NCBI RefSeq assembly: GCF_036898095.1
Contig: NC_090746.1
Location: forward strand, 59,689,919-59,753,918
Direction of reading: 5' to 3'
Origin: Palaemon carinicauda
Lineage: Eukaryota; Arthropoda; Malacostraca; Decapoda; Palaemonidae
DNA: 64,000 bases
A program made the position numbers and the translations under genes. Of this stretch, positions 23,280 to 36,621 are shown one piece after another. The notes below the pieces were generated by a model. That model had not been told where the DNA came from. It saw nothing but the letters and a program-made list of their open reading frames with translations, and searched no databases. Positions within the stretch are counted from its first letter, which is position 1. Each line of letters begins with the position of its first letter.

Positions 23280-23412
23280 GGATACTAATGTTGTTATTCT
23301 TCTTAAGATATTTTATTTTTCCTTGTTTCCTTTCCTCACCGGGTTATTTTACCTGTTGGAGCCCTTGGGCTTATAGCATTCTGCTTTTCCACCTAGGGTT
23401 GTAGCTTAGCAA

Positions 23413-23449
<37 letters not shown>

Positions 23450-23470
23450 TAATAATAATAATAATAATGA
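23280..23470 (+). mobile_element. Jockey-like LINE 3' tail with (AAT)n end
   Basis: Carries the shared tail TTGGAGCCCTTGGGCTTATA...CTAGGGTTGTAGCTTAG followed by an (AAT)n run at 23417-23468. The same tail is present at 28110-28215, 30940-31040 (reverse), 48090-48250 (reverse) and 61380-61505. Confidence 0.75.
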
Positions 23471-26400
23471 CGTGTCAAGAGTGATCTTTATTTTTAATAA
23501 GTTGAGATGTTCATCTAACTCCCTTGGATCTCCTGGTCTTATTTTCCAGAGGTGATGGAGGAGGACACTGGCCATTACCATAGTACTGGTTGAAAACAGT
23601 GCTGACAAGCAATCTGGCAAAGTTGAATGATTCATGGCAGGAAAAACATTTAAAGCCAAGCTTCATTAGGAAGTATGGAGGGCATAGCTCTCCTGGTCAT
23701 ACCTGGTTATTACTCAGGCAGTCATGACTACTTCTACTTGGCAATGTATTGACTGGATTATCTTCATAAATCTCCTTGCCTGGCTTCCTGACAGGTAAAG
23801 GTGATTAACTGGTCTTAAGGTTCTTATCCTAAGTGATTCTTATCTTTTCTAGAGGCTTGTAGCCTTTCTAGACTTGGAAGGAAGTACACAAATCCTGTCT
23901 AACTGATGGACGGGAAAAAACAGGAGGGCAACTTTCGACTTACCAGTGGGTACATTCTTCTGACCGGGGAGTTATTCTGCATACTCATAGTCTTCTGCCA
24001 CTAAACACTACTTGCACCATGGATACTAAAGCAGACCTTTCTTTTTCTCAAGAGGGGTAATCTTTTCCAAGAGAAAGGGTTCTGTCATCTAAACTCTGGT
24101 TTCAGGGATGATCAATCTTTCTGAAACAGATAAGTGCCATTTATGGCTAGACATATGGCCATCACTGGTAGGGGCTGGCTCCCTTCTCTAAGTGAGGGAA
24201 GAAAGGGCCCATATTTCATAGCCTAGTCTCCATGTCACAAGAGTCCTACAAGGGTATAGGTTAGAAACTGTAGCTTTCTTCTTGAAAGTGATATCTGGAT
24301 CTTCCTTGAGGTCAACCTGGTAAGGACTTTCTGTTGGTACCTCATTTTGGGTAACCAACAATTTGACAAACAACTAATTGCTATACCAATTACAAAAATT
24401 AAAAATAAGGGCAGGAAGATACAAGGAAATCCCCCCCTCCTCTTGGTTCACTGGAGAACTTGCACCAGGTTCTTCCCCTGCCAGCAGCTGGTATTAGATT
24501 ACTTGAGTAAAAAAATATCTAATAACGGAAGGTAAAAAGGCCATAGATGCCAAACTCAACACCTATATAGTGGAGGCGTGTCTAGACTAAACATGGTAGG
24601 TAAAGAGAAAAAGGGGAGGCCCATATTATAAACATGTTATCTTTAATGGTGAGAGAGTGGACCACAACCAATTTTACTACTTTCTTACAGACTTTAATGT
24701 CCACTCCTTACTTGTGGTAAGTCCAGGCAGGCTCCTACACTAGTAGCAGCTTTTTATTGAATCTTTGGATTTTTGCCTTCAAAGGGGAAAGGAACTCACT
24801 CCCTTGGTCATAGTAGTTTAAACTATTGGATGACAGTATCTTATACAAGTATCTCTGTAGACGATGAGTGGTAGACCTAACAGCCATCGTCATCCTTCTT
24901 TCTGAAGTAGCTTGTTCTTGTCCAGCAATCTTAGCTATTGCTGACTAATTCTGTCTGAAGAATCGATAGAGGGAATTCACCAAATCCAAATTTCTCAAAC
25001 TTAACAACTCTCCAGGGGGCAGTTGTTCCGAGCGTCTGGCCAAGATTGTGTCACGTCTTTTCAGGACACAGTTCTCCCACTGAAGAATGGTCTGAAGTAA
25101 AAGGAATTCTAGGGCTTTTGACCCTGCTTATGACATCTTCAAATAAGTTCGGGTACACACCTATTAATGGTAGGAGACATTGATGCTGAGACCTGTGTAT
25201 TAAGAGAGTCTAACATATCTCTAGTCTGGTTTGAAAGCACCACATTGAACTTGTATCTAAGGCTTTGAGATTGTGAGACGATAGAGTCCATGACATACCA
25301 TCAACTAGCAGTTTGCATATGAGGAGGCTCATCCAATCCATCCAAAAGACGAACGCGGCTCATAATCTTAATAAAGTGCAAGGCTTCAACGCCTGGCATC
25401 GGGACCTCAAGGGGGGGGGGGATATTTTAGCAGAGCTAGTACTCGGAAGTGCATAGAGGTTTTCTGGAGAGTCATTAATTATGTTATAATTTGGTTGTTT
25501 CATTTTAACAGTAACTGAATTCAAAACTCTTCCTTAAACATCCTTCCTTTCCCTTACATCATTAACATTGTGATGAGAAAAGGAAGTGGAAAAATAAAGG
25601 GAGTAGTCCAGCTCACTCCCGTTAAAAGAACATTTGCCTCTAGCATCCAAGTGCCAGGCGGGAGATTTGAAGTCTCTCAGAGTTCAGTTTACGAAATGAG
25701 AGTGTTACCAAAACTCTGCCACATAGAAAGCCTATGGCGTGGACCACGCCTGCATCCTCTAACGAAGGATGCAGTTTCTAATCCTTGTAACTTGAGGTGT
25801 TGCTGAACCCGACAGAGGTTCCGAGAGGTTTGACTTTTGTTGGGTCAATGCTAGTGCTTACAGTGGTGGCCACCTTTAGTTTAGCATTAATCCAGCAGTT
25901 AAGGTTATAAGGGGTGCCTAATTCATCTTGAAAGTCCTTCCTTTCTCCAACCGTAAGCATATTGAGGTGAGATAAGAAGGTGGAGGTAGGCCTGAGGAAA
26001 TATGTTTCCCATTCAACCTGTTCAGCAGAATTGTGCACTTTTCCCAGATTCGGTACACTAAAAACAAACAACTGAAAAGCCTCCGCTTTGTCTCCGCCAC
26101 GAGCCTCGTCTATGTCTCTTAGTCAGGTTGACTTAAGCCAGACTGGTGTTCCATTGCAAGCCTGGGGAAAAAGGGTTCTTTCTATCTTCACCTTTCAAGA
26201 TACATGAAGGGAAATCCTCTGAGCAGATGATCATTCTATGCTCATCAATCCTGTCCATGAGGCCATACTTTAGGCATCCACCTGGATATTCTAAGGAGAA
26301 TGTCTCAAACTTGATGCGCTGCAGAGAACGGTTTTCACGCATAGAGCTAGCATATGATCTGTCCTTGCAGGGAATAACCTGGGATGAGTTGTAAGCCTGT

Positions 26401-27379
26401 CTTGCACGTGAAGAGTTTGAGATGTAAGCTTGTCTTGGGCGTGAAGAAAAATTCTTCATTCGCAGCAAGGTTGGTACGCATGATGACAGCACGACACGCT
26501 AAGACGAGGCGCGCAGACTGTGACATCATCCTGTTTAGATACAGCTGCGCGTTTGGATTTGTTAATCTGAACGTTCAACCACACTGTATCCTTCAAAGAA
26601 ATTCTTGGTAGGGCAGGAATAGTTACACTCGATTTCAGTGTAATTAGGATTGGAAGGAGAGGTCTACTTTGAGCATAGGGCATTGTCAACGAGGGGGGGG
26701 GACGCAACCAAAGCGGACCAACCACTCCCATAGTAGAGAAATGAAAAATCTCTCAATTTATTCCAGGTGCTATTTAGAAGAGCTTTCTGCCAAGAACCCC
26801 TAAGCATACAAGGCAGGCCTTTCTCATTAATACGAGCTGGAAACTGGTAATCAGGATCTTCCAATAGGACTGCCTCGGTACAGGGGAAATGACAGGCTCA
26901 ACTCCAAGGTCCTCCGGGAACGAGGAAATGCTTTCATTGTTCTGAAAAATATAAAAAAACTGAAGGGAGGTTCTCACAGCATAGAATGAGTATCTTTAAC
27001 TGCCGTTGGGAGAGACTACTCAAAAGAAATCTCGTTAAGTTTCCTGCAGAGAAAAAACAACTCTCCCATTGGGAGGAAGTTCACTTATTACAGAACTTAC
27101 ATAGAGATTCTCTTATCTAGGCGAGAGGGACACAAAGGGTGTGTGTCTATGTCTGCCCGGCTCAAAAGGACGCCACAATAGTTGCTATCCCGTCCACAGC
27201 AAAAAACCTAAATACTGATATTTACTGGATATAAGCACTCTACTTGTAACAGTTAATGAAGTCACTCAAATAATTATGAAATAAAAAAAAAAACACAAGT
27301 CAAGAGAGCTAAATATAAAAGGGGAAACGGAATGAAAGTGAAAGGCTCGATTGTAGAGAGGGAGTGAGAGAACAACTCT
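23471..27379. other. Unassigned decayed sequence
   Basis: Nearly 4 kb with only short broken frames. Minus-strand stretches at 26492-26133 (KFETFSLEYPGGCLKYGLMD) and 26071-25778 look like former coding DNA but match no family I recognise. No splice-bounded exon was found. Confidence 0.3.
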
Positions 27380-27560
27380 TCACTTCCCGACCAGCAGTGT
27401 TGTGAGGAGATGCAGTGAGCAACCTTCCACTTGCATTTTACACATGCACTGCATTTACTCAGCATGATACAATCAATAAAAATTTTAATTGGCCAGTCGC
27501 AGAAAACATTAGTAGTAACCCATATAAATGATGCATTAGTTTGTATCCACGTAGGAATAA
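27380..27560 (-). repeat. Dispersed repeat, copy 2
   Basis: Reverse-complement relative of 19380-19560, sharing GACTGGCCAAT, the ATTGATTGT.TCATGCT block and CTCCTCACAACACT. No coding content. Confidence 0.6.
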
Positions 27561-28019
27561 ATATTATTTCTATCCTCTCCCTCATCTGGGAGGATGGGAA
27601 AGATGTCTCTCAACAAATTTTGTCTGAAAAGAAAAATTTCTTGGTTATGGAACTCGCCTGCACCTGCTGTCCGGTTCGGTACTTAGCAAGGGGGAAGAAG
27701 GAAGGGTAGAGAGCCAGTCAATCTGTCTTTTCTCCTAGTCTCATGGCAAAACTGCTATCTTAAACAAGATGTATCTTTTCCCGTGAAAGAGCTATGTTGG
27801 CTTATTGAGGAGCCACCACACAAACAATTCAATCTACTGAATGTAGATCTAGGGTTGCTGAGTCCCTTGATAGAGATCTAGCTAAAATTACTGCATGCTG
27901 CAAATTATGGGGAAAAATGTTGAACCCTAACACAACTCTAAGTACCTTTATGATTGCAAGTAGGTTGAGGACAGTGTTTCCTCAACATCCCTATCTCAGC
28001 ATAGATTATGTTTCTATAA

Positions 28020-28230
28020 CTCTATATGACTCTTAAAATTTTAGGTGCGAGTCTTGATAGCAAATGTACTTTTGAGAAACACATTCCGTCTGTTTCTTCC
28101 ACTGTCTTGGGTTAGAGTTCCTTATTTCCTTTCCACCTTGGGCTATTTTTCCCTCTAGGAGCCCTTGAGCTTATAACATCCTGCTTTTTAAACTAAGGTT
28201 GTAGTTAGATGATGATGATGATGATAATAA
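28020..28230 (+). mobile_element. Jockey-like LINE: short RT remnant plus 3' tail
   Basis: Plus-strand 28040-28105 encodes a remnant CTFEKHIPSVSSTV, matching FTFEKHIRSVSSS of the element at 32.3-34.9 kb. The shared tail (GAGCCCTTGAGCTTATA...AAGGTTGTAG) and a (GAT)n run then follow. It links the tail family to that RT. Confidence 0.7.
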
Positions 28231-29290
28231 AAAGGTACCCTAGGAGCTGTGCATACATTCATGCAGGTAGTGGGAGGTAAAAGAAACCTGCATAAACAGA
28301 CTGCTGTATTAGTAACTGAGCCACTGAAAAGTTCTTCCTAAGGGCTAACAAGGAACCTATATCCTTACCTTCGTGAACCCTTATCTGATTTGGAACTCCA
28401 ACACCTATGCTAGTTGAGGTATAGGTAGAACTAATGGTCACACAAAGCTAGAAAGAAACAGTGTTCTTGGATATCTTTTTCTTTATCCTGCTGGTGCCAA
28501 GTAATGCGGAATTTTCTAGTGCCAGGGATTTTCTGGAATCAGGGATTCTATAGTCAAGGGATTTTGGGATGTCAAGAGAAATTTTTGGAGTAAGGGCATA
28601 TTTTTAGTTGGAGGATTTGTGGAGTCAGTAATTCTTTCGAGACCAGGACTAAGCATCATATTCTCTCAAGACAGCACCATGAAGCCCCTACAAGAGAGAG
28701 AAGCCAGTCAATTTGATGCCTTCTGGACACCACCTGAAAAGAGATGGAAGACTCCATCCTGGTATCAAGGGCTTACCCAAGAATTCGAATTACAAGCTTA
28801 AGAGACCTTCCTTCATCCCTCAAAATGACACAGGACACACAAGATGTCAAAACTTGCCAACTAACTTTGCCAAAGCTATGGTTGCAGAAACACCATCTAG
28901 GTAGTCAGATCTTTGTCTGACACTAATCTCAAAGGTTTGCATAATACATCCACAAGAAACTTGAGAATACTGGTTACTTCTAACTCCAGGGCCTGATGTC
29001 ACAGGATGGGCACAAATGCTTGAAGCTTCTCAGGAACATAAACAATGTCTATGTTCCTCAGTCAAGAAGCTTTGCTCAGAGCTGAGCAGTAGCCTAATCC
29101 TGGCACGAATTAGGGGCGCTTCTCTTGGCAAAGCAGAGATCAGGAAGTCCATGGTCAAAATTGGAGATCCCAAAATGTCTACCTAAGCTGTGCTTCAGAG
29201 GGGAAGAATATACAGGAAACTTTTTTTTGTTTTTACTAAATGTTTGAAATGCTTGCATTCTATTCATGTTGAAATGAATAGCATTAAACT
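28231..29290. other. No gene seen
   Basis: Short frames only. Stretches around 28480-28620 repeat the theme of GGGATT/TTTTGGAGT, but I could not define a repeat unit. Confidence 0.35.
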
Positions 29291-29293
29291 ACA

Positions 29294-29385
29294 GAGGGCC
29301 CTCGTTGTTTGCGGTAGTTAGGTTTCAAACACAGTCGCGAAAAGGGGATTTTCGCGAATAAAGCTGCACTATGGTGGGTTAACTC
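29294..29385 (+). mobile_element. Left end of a pogo/Tigger-like DNA transposon (non-coding)
   Basis: TA followed by CAGAGGGCCCTCGTTGTTTG and a CGCGAA-rich segment with internal complementarity (CGCGAAAAGGGG/TTTTCGCG). This resembles Tigger/pogo ends, which start with CAG after a TA target duplication. No transposase frame was found downstream. Confidence 0.4.
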
Positions 29386-30819
29386 CTAACCTGAAAAGAC
29401 AGTGGCCCTTGCCAGGAGCGGATGACCGAGCTGATGATTAACACAGTAAATACTGCGTATTATTATTTTAATTTGGTTTCTACAACAGTGCATAATCATA
29501 TGTGCAGTGTACAGTACATTTGCACACAAGTACACTACGTACTGGACACAGTAAGGCTACAGTACAGTATTGCTCTAAAGTAAATATTTATCGAGTCATC
29601 ATCATCATCCCCTTATTGTTTTTTATAACAAATGTTGTTCCTATCTAGTAATACTGTACTTTAATCTAATACTCATTGATACTGTAGTATATATTACTGT
29701 AATATATGTACAGTACAGTAATATTACTACAGTACAGCTTAACTGTACTTACTGTAAATGTTAGGTGTTTTCATTACAACAACTCGTAACCTACGCGTTT
29801 TCTTTAAGCATGACGTTACTGTGTCGTCTATTGCGCACTAAGCTATTGTCTACAGTAATCATATTTATTACCTCTTCTACAGGCTAGAAATATAAAAGAT
29901 AATCAAGTATCATCCCCCCCCCTCTCTCTAAGTGTGTGTGTGTGTGTGTGTGATACACAAACAAAACATTTAACAGAAAATCTTTGTTTCCTTAGAAAGT
30001 CAGGTAGATGGTACACACAACATACACTTTTACTATGCTTAAATCTATGTTCGATCGTAGCCAGAAATTAAAACGCCATTCGATTTTGTCAGCTGATCTG
30101 TGCCTTTAACCGACAGCATACAGTATTTACTGAAAGATGTCTACAATAATCCTGGTTCTCGATGTTATCTGAACTGTTTAATTATTTTTGTACTTTTCTA
30201 TTATCAATTCAAGATGTATTTCAACAAAAGCAATTATCGGTTTTTTATTTTGGTTTTGTGTCAGCTGTTTTCAAAGACATGACGGTATCACGATTATGCT
30301 CACATTTAGTTAAGAGTATTGTTGATATGATTTAGCTCCCTATCACGTAATCCTTGAAGAAACGAGGAGCATGGTTCAATGAACTTTCAACCAGTTACTT
30401 ATTAAAATGCGCATCGAACACCAGCACCACCAGACAAATTAGCTGTTGGTACTGACAATCCGCAGCCATCTACGTACGCGATGTAAACAAAGATATTGGA
30501 TGTAAATATTAATAAATGTAACAACCAAGTTTATTTTACATTATTGCAAAATTATCATAACTTAATTTCTTATTTAACCTTACAAAATGTTTCTATTTTA
30601 CACTATAGCAAACCATATGCTAAATTGTACACTGTACTGTACATCTGCATTTACAAGTATGAATTTACTGTATACTTATTCATAAAATTAGATTACTTTT
30701 ATGGTAATAAATTAAAAAACTAAAATTTATTTGTAAGCTTAAATCGATTATTATTCACCATATACTATTCAAATTGCATTATAAATAAAATACAGAACTA
30801 GGAATAGGTATTTGTGGTT
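29386..30819. other. AT-rich sequence with dispersed TACAGTA motifs
   Basis: Many TACAGTA/ACTGTA motifs, a (GT)n run at about 29934-29952 and no coding frame of interest. Possibly the interior of a non-autonomous DNA transposon. Confidence 0.35.
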
Positions 30820-30824
30820 TAGCC

Positions 30825-30932
30825 TATTGACAAGTAAATTCAGCGACAAGTAAATTCGACTTACGTCGGTTTTTAACTCGAGTCACGTGTCCTGGAACCA
30901 GTTACCGACGTAAGGTGAGGTAAATCTGTACT
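30825..30932 (-). mobile_element. Second pogo/Tigger-like terminus
   Basis: The reverse complement starts at a TA with CAGATTTACCTCACCTTACG and continues CGGTAACTGGTTCC, a pattern similar to but diverged from 29294. It could be the right end of the same element or a different family. Confidence 0.35.
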
Positions 30933-30934
30933 AG

Positions 30935-31160
30935 CTAAGCTACAATGCTAGTTAGAAAAGCAGGATGCTATGAGCCCAAGGGCTCCAACAGTGAAAAATA
31001 ACCCAGTGAGGAAAGGACATAAGGAAATAAACAATAAAATGTAATGAAACATTAAAATAAAATATTTTAAGAAAGGTAACAAGATTAAAACAATAAAATA
31101 GTTTAAGAACAGTAACAAAATTAAAATAGATCTTTAATATATAAACTATAAAAAGAGACT
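30935..31160 (-). mobile_element. Jockey-like LINE 3' tail
   Basis: Minus-strand copy of the shared tail (GGAGCCCTTGGGCTCATAGC...GCTTAG). It lies downstream, in the same orientation, of the Jockey-like ORF remnant at 34870-32292, with another LINE inserted between. Confidence 0.7.
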
Positions 31161-31189
31161 GTCAGCTTGTTCATCATAAAAAAAATTTG

Positions 31190-32305
31190 CTGCAAGTTTG
31201 AACTTTTGAAGTTCTGCCGATTCAACTACCCAATTCATCATCGTCTCCTCCTACGCATATTGACCTTAAGGGCCTCGGTAAGATTTCGCCAGTCGTCTCT
31301 ATCTTGAGCTTTTCATTAAATATTTCTCCATTCATCATATCCTAATTCACGCTTCATAGTCCTAAGCCATGTAGGCCTGCGTCTTCCAACTCTTCTAGTC
31401 CCTTATGGAGCCAAGCTGAACGTTTGGTGAACTAATCTCTATTGGGGGTGCGAAGATCATGCCCCAACCATCTCCATCAACCCCTCATCATGATCTCATC
31501 CACATATGGCACTCGAGTAATCTCTCTTATAGTTTCATTTCTAATCCTGTCCTGCCATTTAACTCCCAATATCCTTCTGAGGGCATTGTTCTCAAATCTA
31601 CTGTATCTATTGCAGATTGTTTCATTGTCATACTATGACTCATGTTCATAGGGTAACACCAATCTCACTAAACTGATATATAGTCTGATTTTTATATGTA
31701 ATTTCATGGTAATTTGATTTCCAAATTGTATTTAACCTAGCCATTGTCTGATTTGCTTTTTTCAATCTTTCACTAAACACTAATTCTAAAGACCCTGTAT
31801 TGGAGATCATAGTTCCTAAATACTTAAACAATTCTACCTCATTAATCCTTTCTCCTTCAAATGATATTTCATCCTCCATTGCATACTCTGTTCTCATCAT
31901 TTCTGTCTTTCTTCTACTTATCTTCAGCACAACCTCATGTGATGTTTCCTGCATTCTAGCATTGCAAATTCTATGGTGTACTGCTGATAAGGACAGCATC
32001 ATCAGCATACGCTAGGTCTGCTAAATTCCTATCACCAATCCAGTCCAATCCTTCTCCATCATCTCCGACTTCTACGCATCACAAAATTTATGAAGAGGAT
32101 AAACAACATGAGTGACGACACATTCCCTTAGAGTACTACACTGTTCAGTGGAAATTCATTTGATAAGACCATCAACATTCAACTTTGCACTTGCTATGCT
32201 CATGATCAGACTTAAACTTACATATTTAAGAGGAATTCCATAAAGCAGGACTCTCCGCAAAATTGGTCAGTGCACACTATCAAAGGCTTTTTCATAGTCC
32301 GCAAA
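31190..32305 (-). mobile_element. RTE/endonuclease-RT-type LINE fragment inserted in the Jockey-like element
   Basis: Minus strand: ADYEKAFDSVH at about 32300, then LYGIPLKYV, a 120-codon frame at 32008-31646 with ISRRKTEMMRTEY and ELFKYLGTMISNTGSLE, and trailing decayed RT sequence to about 31190. It is a different LINE family from the RTE-like copies in this window. It is 5' truncated inside the RT. Confidence 0.65.
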
Positions 32306-34870
32306 AGACGACATTCCACAACTTGGTCATAGCTGGAATAAAACTTCTAGAATACTGTGTAGTATTGAGCCTCATGATGGAAAAGGCTCGACTATTAGAA
32401 TTAGGTGCATACCTATTATTACGAACAGGGTGGTATTGTACGGGAAGATCTGAATGTAAAGGATGGTAAGAATTAAGAAAAATCTCATGCAAGTGCAACA
32501 TGCATAATGAACTAATTAAATGATGGTGCCATAGATTAATATCTAGATCAGGAATAATAAATTTAATAGACCATAAGTTCCTGTCCAACAAATTAAGATG
32601 GGAATCAGCAGCTGAAGACCAGACAGGAGAACAATACTAAAAACAAGGCAGAATGAAAAAATTAAAACCCTTCTTCAGAATAGACTGATCACCAAAAATC
32701 TTAAAAGACTTTCTCAATGACCCAATTTATGTGCAATTGAAGAAGAGACAGACCTTATGTGTTTCTCAAAAGTAAATTTGTTGTTAAAAGTCACTACTAA
32801 AATTTTAAAGGAGTCATAAAGAGTTAAAGAAACATTATTAATGCTGAGATCCAGATGTTGAGGAGCAACTGTTCTTGACCTACTTACAATCATACTTTGA
32901 GTTTTGTTTGGATTCAACGTCATGCCCCATAATTTACACCATGCACTAATTTTAGCTAGATCTCTATTAAGGGATTCAGCAACCCCAGATCTACATTAAG
33001 GAGATTTAATTGATGCAAAGAAAGCAGCATCAACTGCATATGCAAAAAGCTTGTTTTCTAGGCCAAACCACATCATGTGTACTGTATATATTATGAAAAG
33101 TTATGCAAAACCCTACCCTGAGGAACACTAGATATCACATTCCTATACTCAATATGGTGCCCAACAACAACTCTTTGCGACCTATTACCAAGAAATTCAG
33201 TAATGATGATAAGAAAATACCCACCCACTCCCAACTGTTTAGAGTTGAAAAACAAGGGCCTCATGATTAACACGGTCAAAGAAAGTACTAAAATCAAGGC
33301 CAATCATACAAACTTCTTGACCACAATCAAGAGATTTCTGTAGAGCATTGGAGATTATAAGAAGGGCATCACATGCTCCAAGGCCTTTACGAAAGCTAAT
33401 TTGCAAACTTGTGAACAGATGATTGCCTTTCACAAAACTATCAAGATGTTTTGCCAAAAGATGTTTAAAAAATTTAGATAATATGGGAGTTATGGAAATT
33501 GCATAGTAATCAGTTGGACTTGAGCTACCACAAACACATTTACATAATGGAGTAACATTACTGATTCTCCAAGTGCCAAAAGCTCCTCTTCTAGCTAACT
33601 TGTGTAAAATAAGATAACTTTGGAACTAAGAAATCTGCAGTCTTTATAAAATCAAATGAGAAATACAATTTGGGTCTACACCTCAATAAGCATCAAGGTC
33701 CATCAACAGTTTTGATTTCATGAGATCATAAGCTAAACCATTTAGTTTAGCCTCAGGAAAACAGGAATGAGGAAGATCAAGTTTCTCATTACTCTGCTTA
33801 CTGTCAAACACATCTGCCCAAAGGGTTGTCTTTCCTTTGGACAGTGGGTGACACAGCCATTGGGTTCAAATAAAGGAGGAACTGTTGCGTTTACACCAAA
33901 GCCTACAGATTTAAGGGAAGACCACCACTTATGTTCCTGAGTTGTACCAGAAAGAGTTTCTTTTATGGTTAAATTGTATTCCTTTCCAATTGAAGGACAA
34001 ACTCTCTGAGCAAAAGCTGTAAGCTGAGTATAGTTATTCCAAGTCAAATCTGATCTGTTACCCTTCCAAAGATGATAGGCCTCCTGCTTTTCCAAATAAA
34101 CACATCTACAATCATCAATGAACCAGGGTTTGTCTTTCACTCAGTACCTTAACACGAGAAGAGATAGCCTATAAACTATGTTGACTAGATTCTCATTCAA
34201 AGGAACAACAGGATCAACACTATTATACAATAGTGACCAATTCAAGACCAAAAGATCTATCAAAATGCCATTTCAGTCAGCTTGATATTTTATATAAATT
34301 TTACATGAGAAAGATACATCAGAGACAGGCTGTTTGGTCTTCACTACTAATGAAATCAAGGCATGATCAGATGTCCCAACTAGAGAACCAGCCTTACTTG
34401 TTATAACACCAGAGGAGTCACTGTTCAAGCAGTTACCAGACCTGTGAGTAGCTTCATTTACTATGATTTGCTCACAGCCTGATTCAAAAAGTCCAACGCT
34501 CTTAAGCCATGGCAATCAGTAAGTGAAACAGAACTTAACCACTCCCTATGGTGAGCATTAAAATCAACAACAAATACAAAAGAGACCTTTCTAGCATCTT
34601 GCATCTTACCCATAATGGCAAGACAGTCAAAGATAGAATCATCCATGTCTGGATTCCAGTAGATAGAACACAAATAGTTGTTATGCCTGCCATAAACTCT
34701 TATTACCTGAATCTCATGACATCCACATTCATAGCAGGACTTATCAGAAGCAGGGTACTTAGTCATAATATACACCGACATTTCTCTGGCCCTAAGAATG
34801 GTATCCCGTTTCAAAATTATTGGCTTATTAAAACCTGTTATAAGAAACTCAGATGAGTCCTCATATTAGA
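32292..34870 (-). mobile_element. Jockey-like LINE: endonuclease and reverse transcriptase remnants
   Basis: In order on the minus strand: endonuclease fragment at 34814-34461 (VVDFNAHHREWL, HGLRALDFLNQ); linker at 34140-33742 (KPWFIDDCRCVYLEKQEAYHLW); RT at 33457-33239 (SFRKGLGACDALLII, IGLDFSTFFDRVNHEA); 33303-33091 (FLGNRSQRVVVG, SVPQG); 32923-32714 (LNPNKTQSMIVSRSRT, FTFEKHIRSVSSS); and a C-terminal segment at 32591-32292 (LNSRAFSIMRLNTTQYSRSFIPA read with variants). Many stops and shifts. Its likely 3' tail is at 30935-31160. Confidence 0.75.
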
Positions 34871-35224
34871 AACCAGTTTCACATAAGAATATTATACTGT
34901 CTGGACACGACTGCAAGGTATTGAATATTTGCATGCAGACCCCGATGGGAATCTAAGCCAAGAAAAACACACAAAACCGAAAAATGGTGAAAACTAATTT
35001 CACACTTAAAATAAGAAAATTTTCTGAAATTATTAAAAAATCATAATGGAGTTCAAGGTTCCCCAATAGCAATCAAACTTTTCTGATTGCATATCTCAGC
35101 ATACATAAACAAATTAAAATATGCTCGCTCTAAGCTTTACAAAATCATCAAACCTTTCACATCAATACTTGACAGCATCTCTAATATTTATGGTTCACAT
35201 CACTAAACCAATTTTGTTATGTAC
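34871..35224. other. No gene seen
   Basis: Decayed sequence between the Jockey-like 5' part and the RTE copy. 34880-34960 may still belong to the Jockey-like element. Confidence 0.3.
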
Positions 35225-36618
35225 AACTGTCTGCCCAACTTCCCACATTATCCACCACAGATGAAGCTTCATAATGCTGAATCCCCTACTGCTGCTACCT
35301 CCGCGGTCATCTAAGGCACCGGAGGAAGCAGCAGGGCCTACCGGAACTGCGTCACAATCGCTCGCCATTCATTCCTATTTCTAGCATGCTCTCTTGCCTC
35401 TCTCACATCTATCCTCCTATCACCCAGAGCTTTCTTCACACCATCCATCCACCCAAACCTTGGCCTTCCTCTTGTACTTCTCCCATCAACTCTTGCATTC
35501 ATCACCTTCTTTAGCAGACAGCCATTTTCCATTCTCTCAACATGGCCAAACCACCTCAACACATTCATATCCACTCTAGCCGCTAACTCATTTCTTACAC
35601 CCGTTCTCACCCTCACCACTTCGTTCCTAACCCTATCTACTCGAGATACACCAGCCATACTCCTTAGACACTTCATCTCAAACACATTCAATTTCTGTCT
35701 CTCCATCTCTTTCATTCCCCACAACTCCGATCCATACATCACAGTTGGTACAATCCCTTTCTCATATAGAACTCTCTTTACATTCATGCCCAACCCTCTA
35801 TTTTCTACTACTCCCTTAACTGCCCCCAAAACTTTGCAACCTTCATTCACTCTCTGATGTACATCTGCTTCCACTCCACCATTTGCTGCAACAACAGACC
35901 CCAAGTACTTAAACTGATCCACCTCCTCAAGTAACTCTCCATTCAACATGACATTCAACCTTGCACCACCTTCCCTTCTCGTACATCTCATAACCTTACT
36001 CTTACCCACATTAACTCTCAACTTCCTTCTCTCACACACCCTTCCAAATTCTGTCACTAGTCGGTCAAGCTTCTCTTCTGTGTCTGCTACCAGTACAGTA
36101 TCATCCGCAAACAACAACTGATTTACCTCCCATTCATGATCATTCTCGCCTACCAGTTTTAATCCTCGTCCAAGCACTCGAGCATTCACCTCTCTCACCA
36201 CTCCATCAACATACAAGTTAAACAACCACGGCAACATCACACATCCCTGTCTCAGCCCCACTCTCACCGGAAACCAATCACTCACTTCATTTCCTATTCT
36301 AACACATGCTTTACTACCTTTGTAGAAACTTTTCACTGCTTGCAACAACCTTCCACCAACTCCATATAACCTCATCACATTCCACATTGCTTCCCTATCA
36401 ACTCTATCATATGCTTTCTCCAGATCCATAAACGCAACATATACCTCCTTACCTTTTGCTAAATATTTCTCGCATATCTGCCTAACTGTAAAAATCTGAT
36501 TCATACAACCCCTACCTCTTCTAAAACCACCCTGTACTTCCAAGATTGCATTCTCTGTTTTATCCTTAATCCTATTAATTATTACTCTACCATACACTTT
36601 TCCAACTACACTCAACTA
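35225..36618 (-). mobile_element. RTE-like LINE copy with a 425-codon open RT frame
   Basis: A minus-strand frame at 36615-35338 is uninterrupted for 425 codons: VGKVYGRVIINRIKDKTE, MDLEKAYDRVDREAMW, VGLRQGCVMLPWLFNLYVDG, LLFADDTVLVAD (catalytic FADD), EEVDQFKYLGS, VLRWFGHVERMENG, GRPRFGWMDG, ending ..AIVTQFR. The 5' part (endonuclease) and the hairpin tail are missing. It is the least damaged RTE copy here. Its 5' edge abuts an opposite-strand RTE tail. Confidence 0.85.
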
Positions 36619-36621
36619 CAC

